64,000 bases of DNA, taken from NCBI RefSeq assembly GCF_038002965.1, contig NZ_JBBOOE010000001.1, positions 384,501-448,500 of the forward strand. The letters run 5' to 3'. Below the pieces are notes generated by a model. That model saw nothing but the letters and a program-made list of their open reading frames with translations. It was not told where the DNA came from and did no database searches. Positions 1-9,220 of the stretch are shown one piece after another (within the stretch, counting starts at the first letter, position 1; the number at the start of each line of letters is the position of its first letter). Source of the DNA: Robertmurraya sp. FSL R5-0851 (lineage in GTDB: Bacteria > Bacillota > Bacilli > Bacillales > Cytobacillaceae). The translations under genes and the position numbers were made by a program.

Positions 1-386
1 GAATCATGCTTGGTACCTTTGCTTTGAGCTCAGGGTATTATGATGCGTATTACAAGAAAGCACAAAAGGCACGTACATTGATTAAAAAGGATTTTGAAGA
101 TGTATTTGCGAAGTATGATGTAATCGTTGGACCAACGACACCAACACCTGCTTTTAAAATCGGTGAAAAAACAAGCGATCCATTAACAATGTATGCTAAT
201 GATATTTTAACCATTCCAGTAAATCTTGCTGGGGTACCTGGAATTTCTGTGCCATGTGGTTTTGATCAAGGACTGCCATTAGGTTTACAAATTATCGGTA
301 AGCACTTTGACGAAGCAACTGTCTACCGTGTAGCTCATGCATTTGAGCAGGCGACAGACTTCCACAAGCAAAAGCCAGGTCTGTAA
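1..386 (+). CDS. gatA: Glu-tRNA(Gln)/Asp-tRNA(Asn) amidotransferase subunit A, C-terminal part
   Basis: This is the last ~128 codons of GatA, the glutaminase subunit of the cytoplasmic GatCAB complex, which converts Glu-tRNA(Gln) to Gln-tRNA(Gln). The gene enters from the left edge, so the amidase catalytic Ser-Ser-Lys part is outside the window. The visible part has the family's C-terminal signatures: [10 protein letters not shown], then [12 protein letters not shown] and [10 protein letters not shown]. The stop lies 11 bases before the gatB start, so gatA and gatB are co-transcribed. The reading frame is intact. Confidence 0.95.
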   Translation, partial: IMLGTFALSSGYYDAYYKKAQKARTLIKKDFEDVFAKYDVIVGPTTPTPAFKIGEKTSDPLTMYANDILTIPVNLAGVPGISVPCGFDQGLPLGLQIIGKHFDEATVYRVAHAFEQATDFHKQKPGL

Positions 387-397
387 GGGGGATAAGA

Positions 398-1825
398 ATG
401 GAATTCGAAACGGTAATTGGACTTGAAGTCCATGTAGAGTTAAAAACAGAATCAAAAATCTTCTCTGCAAGTCCCAACCATTTTGGTGCGGAACCCAATA
501 CCAATACAACGGTGATTGACCTTGGATATCCAGGGGTGTTGCCGGTCTTAAATAAAAAGGTGGTTGACTACGGGTTGAAGGCTTGTATGGCCTTAAACTG
601 TAACGTTGCAACCCATACGAAGTTTGACCGAAAAAATTACTTTTATCCAGATAACCCAAAAGCATACCAGATTTCCCAATTTGACCAGCCGATTGGTGAG
701 CACGGGTTTATCGAAATCGAAGTCGATGGATATAAGAAGAAAATCGGCATCACAAGAATTCATTTAGAAGAGGATGCTGGCAAACTAAATCATGAAAATG
801 GGTATTCTCTTTGTGACTACAATCGTCAGGGAACGCCTCTGATTGAGATTGTATCAGAGCCGGATATTCGTACAGCGAATGAAGCCTATGCGTATTTAGA
901 AAAATTAAAATCAATTATTCAATATACTGGAGTTTCTGATTGTAAGATGGAGGAAGGCTCCTTACGTTGTGATGCGAACATTTCCATTCGTCCAGTAGGA
1001 CAAGAGGAATTTGGGACAAAGACGGAGTTGAAGAACTTAAACTCCTTTAACTTTGTTCGCAAAGGAATCGAATATGAAGCGAAGCGTCAGGAAGAAGTAG
1101 TTCGTGCTGGGGGAGAGATTCAGCAGGAAACACGCCGTTATGACGAGGCAACCAATACCACTTTATTAATGAGGGTCAAAGAAGGTTCGGAAGATTATCG
1201 TTACTTCCCTGAACCAGATTTAACGGATTTGTATATTGATGAGGATTGGAAGGCTCGCATTCGTGCGGAAATTCCAGAGCTTCCAGATTCAAGACAAAAG
1301 CGTTATACCGAAGAGTGGGGCTTACCTGCGTATGATGCGGCTGTATTAACGGTGGTTAAGGAAACAGCTGACTTTTTTGAAGCAACGGTTGCAGCAGGAG
1401 CGGATCCGAAACAAGCATCTAACTGGATTATGGGAGAATTATCAGCCTACTTAAATTCCGAACAAAAGGAACTGACTGATGTAGCTCTAACACCAGAGGG
1501 GCTTGCGGGAATGATTAAGCTCATTAGCGACGGAACGATTTCTTCGAAGATTGCGAAGAAGGTATTTAAAGAACTTGTTGAAAAAGGCGGAAGTGCTGAG
1601 AAAATTGTCAAAGACCAAGGTCTAGTACAAATTTCTGATGAAGGTGCTCTACTAACCGTCATTGCCGAAGTTCTTGATGCCAATCCACAATCCATTGATG
1701 ATTTTAAAAATGGTAAGGAAAAGGCCATTGGATTCCTAGTTGGTCAAATCATGAAAGCCACCAAGGGCCAGGCGAATCCTCCGTTAGTAAACAAGTTATT
1801 ACAACAAGAGATTCGAAAACGGTAA
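398..1825 (+). CDS. gatB: Glu-tRNA(Gln)/Asp-tRNA(Asn) amidotransferase subunit B
   Basis: GatB is the tRNA-binding and kinase subunit of GatCAB; it phosphorylates the misacylated Glu (or Asp) on the tRNA before transamidation. The 475-residue protein has normal full length. It starts [15 protein letters not shown] and contains [18 protein letters not shown] and the LEEDAGKL region typical of the GatB/E catalytic domain. The C-terminal ~150 residues are the helical YqeY-like domain that contacts tRNA. The start follows AAGGGGGAT. It is the last gene of the gat operon and is followed by a strong hairpin terminator. Confidence 0.97.
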   Translation: MEFETVIGLEVHVELKTESKIFSASPNHFGAEPNTNTTVIDLGYPGVLPVLNKKVVDYGLKACMALNCNVATHTKFDRKNYFYPDNPKAYQISQFDQPIGEHGFIEIEVDGYKKKIGITRIHLEEDAGKLNHENGYSLCDYNRQGTPLIEIVSEPDIRTANEAYAYLEKLKSIIQYTGVSDCKMEEGSLRCDANISIRPVGQEEFGTKTELKNLNSFNFVRKGIEYEAKRQEEVVRAGGEIQQETRRYDEATNTTLLMRVKEGSEDYRYFPEPDLTDLYIDEDWKARIRAEIPELPDSRQKRYTEEWGLPAYDAAVLTVVKETADFFEATVAAGADPKQASNWIMGELSAYLNSEQKELTDVALTPEGLAGMIKLISDGTISSKIAKKVFKELVEKGGSAEKIVKDQGLVQISDEGALLTVIAEVLDANPQSIDDFKNGKEKAIGFLVGQIMKATKGQANPPLVNKLLQQEIRKR

Positions 1826-1844
1826 AAAAAAAGACCTCAGGCGA

Positions 1845-1887
1845 AAAAGAGGATAACTGCTCCATATACGAGCAGTTATCCTCTTTT
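1845..1887 (+). terminator. Terminator of the gat operon
   Basis: A perfect 18-bp stem (1845-1862 with 1870-1887) and a 7-base loop, with its 3' arm ending in TTTT, lies 20 bases after gatB. The rest of the 244-base gap to licH (about 1890-2069) holds only AT-rich promoter-like sequence; I could not assign a specific operator. Confidence 0.9.
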
Positions 1888-2069
1888 CTATTATTAATCC
1901 TCTAATCAAACCCTTCCCTCCATCAGTTCATAAAAAACACAGTGTAATTTTTAAGAAACAAGTGTTTTTCAACGGGAAACAAATCTCCTTCATCAAGAGG
2001 TATATTCAAATTAATTGGTTCCAACTAGAATAGAAGTTAGTAAGTCATTACTATTTAGGAGGATGTAAA

Positions 2070-3398
2070 ATGAGTAAAGGCATTAAAATTGTTACAATTG
2101 GTGGAGGTTCAAGTTATACTCCAGAATTAGTTGAAGGTTTTATAAAGCGCTATCATGAACTTCCTATACGTGAACTATGGCTTGTTGATATCGAGGCTGG
2201 GAAAGAAAAGTTAGAGATTGTCGGAAATTTAGCAAAAAGAATGGTAGAAAAAGCAGGTCTTCCAATTGAAGTTCATTTAACTTTAGATAGACGTGAGGCA
2301 TTAAAAGATGCAGATTTCGTTACTACTCAATTCCGAGTGGGTTTATTAGATGCTCGTATTAAAGATGAAAGAATTCCACTAAAATATGATGTGATTGGTC
2401 AAGAAACAAACGGTCCAGGTGGACTGTTCAAAGGTCTTCGTACGATCCCTATTATTCTAGATATTTGTAAGGACATTGAAGAGCTATGTCCAGACGCATG
2501 GCTAGTTAACTTCACAAACCCAGCAGGAATGGTTACAGAAGCCGTTCTTCGTTATTCCAATATCAAAAAAGTAGTTGGGTTATGTAATGTGCCAATCGGT
2601 ATTCAAATGAATATTGCTAAGATATTAGATGTAGATGCAGACCGAGTTAAAGTTAATTTTGCTGGCTTAAATCATATGGTCTTTGGCTTAGATGTATTCT
2701 TAGACGGTAAGAGTGTAAAAGAAGAAGTAGTTGAAGCGTTGGCGAATCCAACTGCCGAAATGACCATGAAAAACATTCGTAACCTTGCTTGGGAAGCTGA
2801 TTTCGCTCGTGGTTTAGGCGTGATCCCTTGTCCGTATCACCGTTATTACTACAAAACGGATGAAATGTTAGCAGATGAAAAACGTGCAGCGGATAACGAA
2901 GGAACGCGTGCAGAAGTAGTAAAAGCTTTAGAAACAGAACTGTTTGAGTTATACAAAGACACGAATCTAGACATTAAGCCACCTCAATTAGAAAAGCGTG
3001 GCGGTGCTTATTATAGTGATGCTGCTTGTAGTTTAATCAATTCTATTTACAATGACAAAGGCGACATACAACCAGTTAATACTAGAAACAACGGAGCCAT
3101 CCAAGGAATTCCTGATGATTCAGCTGTTGAAGTAAACTGTGTAATCACAAAAGACGGCCCTAAACCATTTGCAGTTGGAGAACTTCCTGTTGCTGTGAAC
3201 GGATTGGTCCAACAAATTAAATCCTTTGAAAGAGTAAGCGCTGAAGCTGCGGTTACTGGGGATTACAAAACTGCTTTACTAGCTATGACTATTAACCCTC
3301 TGGTACCTGGAGATAAAGTAGCTAAAGAAATCTTAGATGAAATGCTAGAAGCACACAAAGAGCATTTACCACAATTCTTTACAAAAGTGGAAGCATAG
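2070..3398 (+). CDS. licH: 6-phospho-beta-glucosidase, GH4 family (LicH-like)
   Basis: This cytoplasmic GH4 enzyme hydrolyses phosphorylated beta-glucosides such as cellobiose-6-phosphate after PTS uptake, using NAD and a divalent metal. The NAD-binding motif IGGGSSYTPE is at residues ~10-19, NFTNPAGM at ~147, the metal-binding Cys in VVGLCNVPIG at ~172, and Asn-His in LNHMVFG at ~201. At 442 aa it has the length of B. subtilis LicH, which it resembles closely by memory. The start has the site TAGGAGGATG. It stands alone here, without PTS genes, between its own terminator and the gat terminator. Confidence 0.93.
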   Translation: MSKGIKIVTIGGGSSYTPELVEGFIKRYHELPIRELWLVDIEAGKEKLEIVGNLAKRMVEKAGLPIEVHLTLDRREALKDADFVTTQFRVGLLDARIKDERIPLKYDVIGQETNGPGGLFKGLRTIPIILDICKDIEELCPDAWLVNFTNPAGMVTEAVLRYSNIKKVVGLCNVPIGIQMNIAKILDVDADRVKVNFAGLNHMVFGLDVFLDGKSVKEEVVEALANPTAEMTMKNIRNLAWEADFARGLGVIPCPYHRYYYKTDEMLADEKRAADNEGTRAEVVKALETELFELYKDTNLDIKPPQLEKRGGAYYSDAACSLINSIYNDKGDIQPVNTRNNGAIQGIPDDSAVEVNCVITKDGPKPFAVGELPVAVNGLVQQIKSFERVSAEAAVTGDYKTALLAMTINPLVPGDKVAKEILDEMLEAHKEHLPQFFTKVEA

Positions 3399-3404
3399 GT
3401 TTTA

Positions 3405-3440
3405 AAGGGATAGTTCAAGAGCGGACTATCCCTTGTTTTA
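3405..3440 (+). terminator. Terminator of licH
   Basis: A 10-bp perfect stem (AAGGGATAGT at 3405-3414 with ACTATCCCTT at 3425-3434) is followed by GTTTTAT, seven bases after the licH stop. Confidence 0.88.
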
Positions 3441-3494
3441 TCATCTCAACTCATCCTTTTTATTCATTACTATAAAGAATAGAGGAATGTTCTG

Positions 3495-3674
3495 TTGTCC
3501 AATTTTAACGATCAATTCATCTTTTCAATTATCATTATTTCGTTAGGTTATCTATTAAAACGATGTAATATTATCAAAGAGAGTGATGGAGAAGCAATAT
3601 CTAGAATTGTTTTTAATTTAACGATATTAATAAGTTTTGTTTTATTGTGGGGGATTGGAAATCTAATCTTGTAG
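3495..3674 (+). pseudogene. Remnant of an AEC (auxin efflux carrier / malate permease) transporter
   Basis: Reading from the TTG at 3495 gives 59 codons. The first ~43 resemble the N-terminus of AEC-family transporters: SIIIISLGYLLKRCNIIKE, then SDGEAISRIVFNLT. Family members continue with LPALI and run to ~300 residues; here the frame passes straight into a short hydrophobic tail (ILISFVLLWGIGNLIL) and stops. That tail looks like the last membrane helix of such a transporter, so the simplest reading is a large internal deletion that kept both ends. AGAGGAATG precedes the TTG. The family is recalled, not searched. Confidence 0.55.
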
Positions 3675-3702
3675 ATCAACAGCACTGGAGTGAAGGATTA
3701 AC

Positions 3703-4527
3703 ATGTATAAATTGCTAGCTATTGATATTGATAGAACCTTACTTAATGATCGAAAGGAGGTAACAAAGGAAGTAAATGAAGCAATCCAAGCAGCAAAACG
3801 AAAAGGAGTCAAAGTGGTTATTTGTACTGGAAGACCTATCGGTGGGGTGCATGAATTCATTGAAGAACTCGATCTTCATAACCAGTTTGTCATTACATTT
3901 AACGGGGCCCTTGTTCAGCATTCAGAAACAAAGGAAGTATTATCAGAAATATCATTGACACGTGAAGACTTATTGACACTCTACAAAGTCAGTCAGGAAC
4001 TAGAGACATCCATGCATTTTTCTGATACGCAAAGAATATACACTCCGAATAAGGATATCAGTCCATATACCGTTTTAGAATCGTTTGTGAATAATGTGCC
4101 ATTACATTATCGTGAAATGGAAGAAGTACCAACAGATATTTTAATTCCTAAAGTAATGTTTGCTGGAGATCCAGAACAATTAGATAAAACGATTGCTTCG
4201 ATTCCTATAGAGCTTAAGGAAAAATATACGATGGTGAGAAGTACTCCTTACTTTTATGAAATCTTACATCCGAGTGTGAGTAAAGGAAATGCCGTAAAGC
4301 TCCTTGCTGAAAAATTAGGAATTGCTCGCGAAGAAGTCATCTGTATTGGAGACGGCGAGAATGATTTAACCATGATTGAATATGCAGGTTGCGGCGTAGC
4401 GATGGGGAATGCAGTATCCACCGTCAAAGAAATCGCACAGTTCCATACACATTCCAATAATGAACATGGAGTTGCCTATGCAATTGAACAATTAATTTTA
4501 AACAATAATGACGGGTATGTTAGTTAA
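3703..4527 (+). CDS. HAD-superfamily phosphatase, Cof/YidA type
   Basis: This is a soluble HAD hydrolase with a Cof-type (C2b) cap, 274 aa, the usual length. The nucleophile motif DIDRTL is at residues 8-13 (Asp8, Asp10), the second motif is VICTGRP at ~45, the lysine is in SKGNAVKLL, and the fourth motif is GDGENDLTMIEYAG near 215. Family members dephosphorylate small sugar or nucleotide phosphates; the substrate cannot be read from sequence. The more usual third motif residue in DIDGTL is replaced by Arg, which is tolerated in this family. It ends at a terminator shared with the convergent DoxX-like gene. Confidence 0.9.
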   Translation: MYKLLAIDIDRTLLNDRKEVTKEVNEAIQAAKRKGVKVVICTGRPIGGVHEFIEELDLHNQFVITFNGALVQHSETKEVLSEISLTREDLLTLYKVSQELETSMHFSDTQRIYTPNKDISPYTVLESFVNNVPLHYREMEEVPTDILIPKVMFAGDPEQLDKTIASIPIELKEKYTMVRSTPYFYEILHPSVSKGNAVKLLAEKLGIAREEVICIGDGENDLTMIEYAGCGVAMGNAVSTVKEIAQFHTHSNNEHGVAYAIEQLILNNNDGYVS

Positions 4528-4532
4528 ACAAC

Positions 4533-4578
4533 AAAAGACAAAACCTATTAAACATATATAATATAGGTTTTGTCTTTT
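4533..4578. terminator. Bidirectional terminator between the HAD gene and the DoxX-like gene
   Basis: A 16-bp perfect stem (4533-4548 with 4563-4578) lies between two convergent genes, with an A-run on the left arm and a T-run on the right arm, so it can stop transcription from both sides. Confidence 0.9.
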
Positions 4579-4594
4579 CATTTATTAGTTTCGG

Positions 4595-5104
4595 TTAGGC
4601 TTTTTGTTGAAGAAGATCGGCGCCTTTTTTGAAAACCGTTTTGCGAAGGAAAGGGACCACATAGTAGTCTAAGCCGTAACGTCCTGCATTGAATCCGGCA
4701 GTAAGAATGATTACACCCATTAGTATGTCTGTAGGGTTATGAGATACGGTACCTGCTAACATGAAAGAGAAGTTCATGACTAAACCGAAGAACATCGCTA
4801 CACTTGTAAAGCACCCAAGAATTAAGCCTAATCCTACTAAAAACTCGCCCCAAGGTACAAGGAAATTAAATAGATCCACGTTCGGTAGTGCCACACCTTC
4901 AAGGAAAGATACATACCAGCCATACACAATTCCATCTGGACCAGCGACAGGGTTTGCAATAGAACCTTTTAAAAATCCAGCAGCATCAAACCCGCCAGTT
5001 ATTTTGCCCCAGCCTGCTGTCATCCAAGCGTAGCCGAGATACACACGTAATAGAGTAAGAAGAGCTGCAGAAATCTTGTTTTCTCTTAAAAATTGATTAA
5101 ACAT
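4595..5104 (-). CDS. DoxX-family integral membrane protein
   Basis: A 169-residue protein with about four hydrophobic helices. It has the DoxX hallmark RVYLGYAWMTAGWGKITGGF near the N-terminus, WGEFLVGLGLILG in the middle, and the C-terminal FNAGRYGLDYYVVP. Family members are membrane partners of redox enzymes; Bacillus members are linked to respiratory or thiol stress, but the exact role is not known. The start is preceded by GAAAGGCGG on the minus strand. A CRP/Fnr- or Rex-like dyad lies ~125 bp upstream (5229-5244). Confidence 0.85.
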   Translation of the reverse strand: MFNQFLRENKISAALLTLLRVYLGYAWMTAGWGKITGGFDAAGFLKGSIANPVAGPDGIVYGWYVSFLEGVALPNVDLFNFLVPWGEFLVGLGLILGCFTSVAMFFGLVMNFSFMLAGTVSHNPTDILMGVIILTAGFNAGRYGLDYYVVPFLRKTVFKKGADLLQQKA

Positions 5105-5228
5105 AAATGATTCCGCCTTTCAAAAAGGATTTAATTGATGATTACACTCATAATATACGATGTGACCATAGTAATAACCATAGGGAAAAACAATCGTTCA
5201 CAGTTTGTTAAAAGCTTATTGACCGAAG

Positions 5229-5244
5229 TGTGAACTATGTCACT
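5229..5244. promoter_or_regulatory. Possible Fnr/Rex-type dyad upstream of the DoxX-like gene
   Basis: TGTGA - ACTATG - TCACT fits the Fnr/CRP half-site pattern TGTGA-N6-TCACA with one mismatch and also resembles a Rex box. It lies in the 253-base gap between the DoxX-like gene and putP, which otherwise shows no gene. Both regulators respond to redox or oxygen state. Single-site evidence only. Confidence 0.3.
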
Positions 5245-5315
5245 TTTATGAACAACAGGATTAGACAAGTTCTCTGGAAATAAGCCTGTATTTCCCAGGA
5301 AAAGAATATTTCCGA

Positions 5316-5352
5316 CAAAAAAACAACCCATTCGCTGTCGAATGAGTTGTTT
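5316..5352 (-). terminator. Terminator of the putP locus
   Basis: On the minus strand a 13-bp stem (5351-5339 with 5334-5322, one G-U pair) is followed by a run of T (the A-run at 5316-5321 on the plus strand). It starts six bases after the putP stop. Confidence 0.85.
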
Positions 5353-5357
5353 GAAAA

Positions 5358-6842
5358 TTATTTCTCTTCTTTTAATAACGCGATACTTTCATTAAATTCT
5401 TTTTCAATTTGATCGTTTTGTTTAAATGTAAGGATGCTTACGATAATCGCAACGATTGCATTGAGGAGGAAGCCAGGAACAATTTCGTATAAGTCAAAAA
5501 TTCCGCCCTCAGCTTGTTTCCATAGAATTACCGTAATGGCACCGGTGATAATACCTGAGATGGCTCCCCAGTTCGTCATCTTTTTCCAGAAGAGACTGAG
5601 AATAATAACAGGACCAAAGGACGCGCCAAAGCCTGCCCAAGCATAGGCAACAAGTGAAAGAATCGTATTGTCTTGATCTAGAGCTAATAAAAGGGCAACT
5701 ACAGCCACGGTTAATACAGCTAATCTTCCCAATAATACATAATGCTTGTCGGAAGCTTCTTTCTTTAATAACACTTTGTACTAATCTTCAATAAGAGCAC
5801 TTGAAGTTACAATGAGCTGAGATGAAATCGTGCTCATGATCGCGGCTAAGACCGCAGCTAATAGGAAACCGGCAATGATTGGATGGAACAAGTATTGTCC
5901 AAGTTCAATAAAGACGGCTTCTGGATTAGAAAGGGTTAACTCAGGATTCTTTTTAAAATACGCAATCCCAATCATCGCTGTAAGGATGGTTCCGAGTAGA
6001 GAGAAAATCATCCATGTCATCCCAATACGGCGGGCACTCTTTATTTCTTTAACCGTAGTGATGGCCATAAAGCGTACAATGATATGTGGCTGGCCAAAGT
6101 ATCCTAATCCCCATGCCATAGCCGACACAACTCCGATGAAGCTAGCACCTTTTAATAAATCCAAGAAGTTTGGATTCACAAGTCGAACCGTTTCAAACGT
6201 TTCAGAAGGTCCACCTGTTGCAAATACCCCAATAATAGGGACAAAAATAAGTGCAAGGAGCATCATAAGTCCTTGAATAAAGTCGGTATAACTGACGGCC
6301 AAGAACCCACCAAATAAGGTGTAGGCAACTACAACAGCAGATACGATCAATAAACCGGTATGATAGCTAACACCGAAAGAGCTCTGGAAAAATATGCCCC
6401 CTGAGACCATTCCGGAAGAAACATAAAACGTAAAGAAAACGAGAATAACAAGACCAGACACGATTCGAAGCAGCATCGTTTGATCTTTAAATCGATTCTC
6501 TAAGTAACCAGGAATCGTAATCGAGTCGTTTGCCACTTGAGTATAAGAACGAAGTCTTGGAGCAACAAGAACCCAGTTAAGGTAGGCTCCAATGGTAAGT
6601 CCGATGGCAATCCAGGCATCGACCATGCCATTAACATAAATGGCTCCAGGTAACCCCATTAATAACCAACCACTCATGTCGGCGGCACCGGCACTTAGTG
6701 CGGTTACGGCAGGGCCTAGTGAGCGTCCGCCTAACATATAGTCCGTCAGATTACTAGTTTTTCTGTAAGAATACCAACCAATTAGTAGCATCCCCGCCAT
6801 GTAGATGGCAATGGAGATCGCTTGGTAAAATTCATTCGACAA
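5358..6842 (-). pseudogene. putP: Sodium/proline symporter interrupted by an in-frame amber codon
   Basis: This is a sodium:solute symporter of the PutP/OpuE type (proline uptake, inner membrane, 12-13 helices). Reading through one TAG at 5783-5781 gives ~494 residues, the normal length. The break falls in the conserved stretch SSQLIVTSSALIED-*-YKVLL, where family members have Leu, so a single TTG to TAG change explains it. The frame is otherwise clean on both sides. The start is taken as TTG at 6842 behind AAAGGAGG; a longer upstream reading has no ribosome site. A 138-aa C-terminal part could restart at GTG 5774, but a split symporter is unlikely to work. In B. subtilis a related gene (opuE) lies beside gatCAB, from memory. 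Confidence 0.88.
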
Positions 6843-7029
6843 ATAGGTTTCCTCCTTTATTATAGTAAAAGCATAATTATAAAAATATATGCAATATTCT
6901 ATCATTGTTATGCGAACGAGACGATATTTTTTTAGCCGAAATAAATCGTGAAAGGGGTAACAATAAAGCTTTTCTCAGAAAGTATCTGATCAGTCTTTAG
7001 AATAATAATTCATTTGTTGAAAATAATTT

Positions 7030-7063
7030 AAAAAATTCAATCAAACGTTTGATTGAATTTTTT
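7030..7063 (-). terminator. Original plsY terminator, now cut off by the IS
   Basis: A 34-base perfect palindrome with A- and T-runs at its ends and TCAAACGTTTGA at the centre. It lies seven bases beyond the original plsY stop codon (7072-7070), so I read it as the plsY terminator. A perfect dyad of this kind could also bind a TetR-type repressor. Confidence 0.6.
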
Positions 7064-7069
7064 GAGCCT

Positions 7070-7129
7070 TCATTTTATAGGTTTAGGAGGAATTCTATCA
7101 TCTTTAAGTTTTTTATCATTAATTTTTAA
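7070..7129 (-). pseudogene. plsY: Detached 3' tail of plsY
   Basis: Continuing the plsY frame across the IS, as if the element and one 8-base duplication were removed, gives 17 further in-frame codons (NDKKLKDDRIPPKPIK with neighbours) and a TGA at 7072-7070, followed at once by the terminator palindrome. This shows that the native plsY end lies here and that the IS separates it from the gene body. The remaining bases of the 435-base gap between putP and the transposase are IS end sequence and AT-rich DNA without a gene. Confidence 0.65.
7122..7129. repeat. Target-site duplication, left side of IS4-family copy 1
   Basis: ATTTTTAA directly precedes the left terminal repeat and occurs again directly after the right one (8536-8543). 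A ninth base (C) can be added, so the duplication is 8 or 9 bp. Confidence 0.8.
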
Positions 7130-8535
7130 CACTAGTGTTGCATAAATACTGACTGAATTTTCAGTTTTAAAGTTCTTCCCGTTTAGAGCCAAAAAAGTAA
7201 GTACCTAAGCAAAGGTGGCTCCATCCATTTGGAAAAATATTTACAATTAGACAGTTGCGACGACGACAGTTTGTGTATTAAGGAATCGTTTTTCCTTCGA
7301 TTTTCCGAAGCCAAATATGTGCCGGCTTCCACAAAACAGCTCTTAGATAACGGCTAATTTGTAAGGTTTTACGCTTGCTTTTTGTCTCGAGTTGAACGAG
7401 GACATGTAGGCAAAAAACGATTAATGCGATAAACACTTGATTGTGGATCGCCCATTCACTTCGACCGTAGAACTTTTTGATATTGAGGTGCTGTTTGATC
7501 CATTTGAAAAACAACTCAATTGCCCAGCGCGATTTATACATCTCTGAAATCTCTTCGGCGCTTAAATCAAAACGATTCGTAAGTAACTGAAGTTCGTTTC
7601 CTTTTGAATCCATCACTCTTAAAAGACGAAAGTAGTTCTCAGTACGGTTTTGAGTTGTACCAATCAACACCATTTGATCGGACAGAACATTCGTATCCTC
7701 GGGTAGATTATAATCGTAGACCTCTCGTATGACTGCGTTTTTACGAAGCCTAGATAGAAAAAAGTACCCATCATCTGTCATGCGATCAAAGCGTTCATAG
7801 TCTAGATAGCCCCGGTCAAATACATACATGCATTCCTTGTCGTCTACCATGATTTCGAGTTGACCACGATCATGTTCCTTTGCCATTGTTAGCACAGCCT
7901 TTTCAGGATAAGAAATTCCTTTTTCCATAAATACTAGGCGCAAATGTAACTTTACACCCGCTTTTGTTTTGCGGAACTCTGCCCATTTATGATTAGTCAA
8001 ATTAAGTGGCAATGTGCTTGAATCAATGATTTTTAACGGCATGACGAGTTTGGTGTAGTGTGTTTTGGCATGAATTTGTGCGACCAGATCAAGGAAAAGT
8101 CGTTGGAATAAATCTGGATTCATCCCATTTAATCGTCGTGAAAGCTGAGAAATACTAATGGAATCCAGATCAATGCCTTTTTGGAGTTGATCATCAAAAA
8201 GACAATCACTCAACGCATGAAGACTTTCTACTTCTTCAAGCTGTGCATAAAGTAATAATTTTAAAAATGATTCCGTCGTAAGTTTTTTCGTATAGAAATC
8301 TAATTTCAATGTTTTCACTTGATCATCAAATAATTCAACATTTATAGGTGAAAACCATTGTCCAAATGATGTTTTTCGTGTAATCTTATCCATAAGATTG
8401 GTCCTTTATTATTGGATTTGGACGGGATTACCACCTGACCTATCCATTATAAAGGACTTTTTCTTTGCATAAAATAATAAAATTGAACATTTTGAGTTTT
8501 TTAAATAGTGAAATTAAATTAATACAACACTAGTG
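7130..8535 (-). mobile_element. IS4-family insertion sequence, copy 1 (complete)
   Basis: About 1406 bp. The left end CACTAGTGTTGCATAAAT is matched in inverted form by the right end (CACTAGTGTTGTATTAAT on the minus strand). One transposase gene fills most of it. The element is bounded by 8-9 bp direct repeats and sits in the 3' end of plsY. A second, ~90% similar copy begins at 62787 in the same orientation. Confidence 0.9.
7278..8393 (-). CDS. IS4-family transposase
   Basis: A 371-residue DDE transposase that cuts and pastes its element. The first catalytic Asp is in LKIIDSSTLPL, the second in YVFDRGYLDYERF, and the Glu lies in YKSRWAIELFFKWIK, which fits the IS4 signature Y-(2)-R-(3)-E-(6)-K exactly. 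The frame is intact, so the element may be active. The protein resembles the IS4Bsu1/IS231 group of Bacillus elements, recalled and not searched. Compared with the copy at the right edge it differs at scattered residues, so the two are separate arrivals or old duplicates. Confidence 0.93.
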   Translation of the reverse strand: MDKITRKTSFGQWFSPINVELFDDQVKTLKLDFYTKKLTTESFLKLLLYAQLEEVESLHALSDCLFDDQLQKGIDLDSISISQLSRRLNGMNPDLFQRLFLDLVAQIHAKTHYTKLVMPLKIIDSSTLPLNLTNHKWAEFRKTKAGVKLHLRLVFMEKGISYPEKAVLTMAKEHDRGQLEIMVDDKECMYVFDRGYLDYERFDRMTDDGYFFLSRLRKNAVIREVYDYNLPEDTNVLSDQMVLIGTTQNRTENYFRLLRVMDSKGNELQLLTNRFDLSAEEISEMYKSRWAIELFFKWIKQHLNIKKFYGRSEWAIHNQVFIALIVFCLHVLVQLETKSKRKTLQISRYLRAVLWKPAHIWLRKIEGKTIP

Positions 8536-9101
8536 ATTTTTAACTCTGTATGATTCATATAATTCCGGATATTGGAGCGGTGCAAAAAGAAAAGCAGAAG
8601 TAAGAATAAGAAAAAGATAAGATCAGGATGATAGCCTTCCTCAAATAGGGAAAATATCAGCATGGCAAAGCCAACAGAGATCGAACCAAAAAATACATAT
8701 TTTGATATAAAAATCACGGTGAAAAAGGTAAGAAAAGTAATCATAAATAAAAAAGGATGATAAACCATTAAAAAACCAGCAGTGGTTGCGATAGCTTTTC
8801 CTCCGCGAAACCCTGCAAAGATCGGAAAACAATGACCGATTACCGCCATGAAGCCCGCATATAGAGGATCGAGATCGGAATGAAGCAGAATGGGTAAATA
8901 AGTCGCAAAGGCCCCTTTGCCAACATCCACAAGAAGAACAATGATTCCGGCCTTTTTTCCAAGAACCCTTATGGTATTGGTCGCACCTGGATTGTTACTA
9001 CCGAGTGTTCTAATATCCACTTGAAAGAGCCACTTTCCAACTAATAAGGCAGTCGGAATGGAACCGAGTAAATAGGCAATGATAAGTAGTCCATACTCCA
9101 T
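8514..9101 (-). CDS. plsY: Glycerol-3-phosphate acyltransferase PlsY, C-terminus altered by IS
   Basis: PlsY is the membrane acyltransferase that moves an acyl group from acyl-phosphate to glycerol-3-phosphate, the first step of phospholipid synthesis. The start is ATG 9101 behind AAGGAGGAC; longer upstream readings have no ribosome site. Conserved loops are present: YLLGSIPTALL, RTLGSNNPGATNT, VDVGKGAFA and the GFRGGKAIATTAG loop, with five hydrophobic helices. All catalytic parts are intact. The last six codons (TSVVLI) and the stop come from the inserted IS end; the native 17-residue tail is at 7070-7129. The enzyme is probably still active because the changed part is a cytoplasmic tail. 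No other plsY is visible here. Confidence 0.9.
   Translation of the reverse strand: MEYGLLIIAYLLGSIPTALLVGKWLFQVDIRTLGSNNPGATNTIRVLGKKAGIIVLLVDVGKGAFATYLPILLHSDLDPLYAGFMAVIGHCFPIFAGFRGGKAIATTAGFLMVYHPFLFMITFLTFFTVIFISKYVFFGSISVGFAMLIFSLFEEGYHPDLIFFLFLLLLFFLHRSNIRNYMNHTELKITSVVLI
8536..8543. repeat. Target-site duplication, right side of IS4-family copy 1
   Basis: ATTTTTAA, identical to 7122-7129. Confidence 0.8.
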
Positions 9102-9220
9102 AAAAGTCCTCCTTACATTCATTTTGATATGTCTAAATTTTACCATATTCTTACCGGTGCTGTTTGAGTTGAGATTTTTACTTTTGCCTATCTCCATGAT
9201 ATGATAGATTGTCAACAAAT

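Noticed and set aside
5131..5331. 66-codon minus-strand frame between the DoxX-like gene and putP
   Set aside because: No ribosome site; it overlaps the putP terminator and the probable doxX promoter region.
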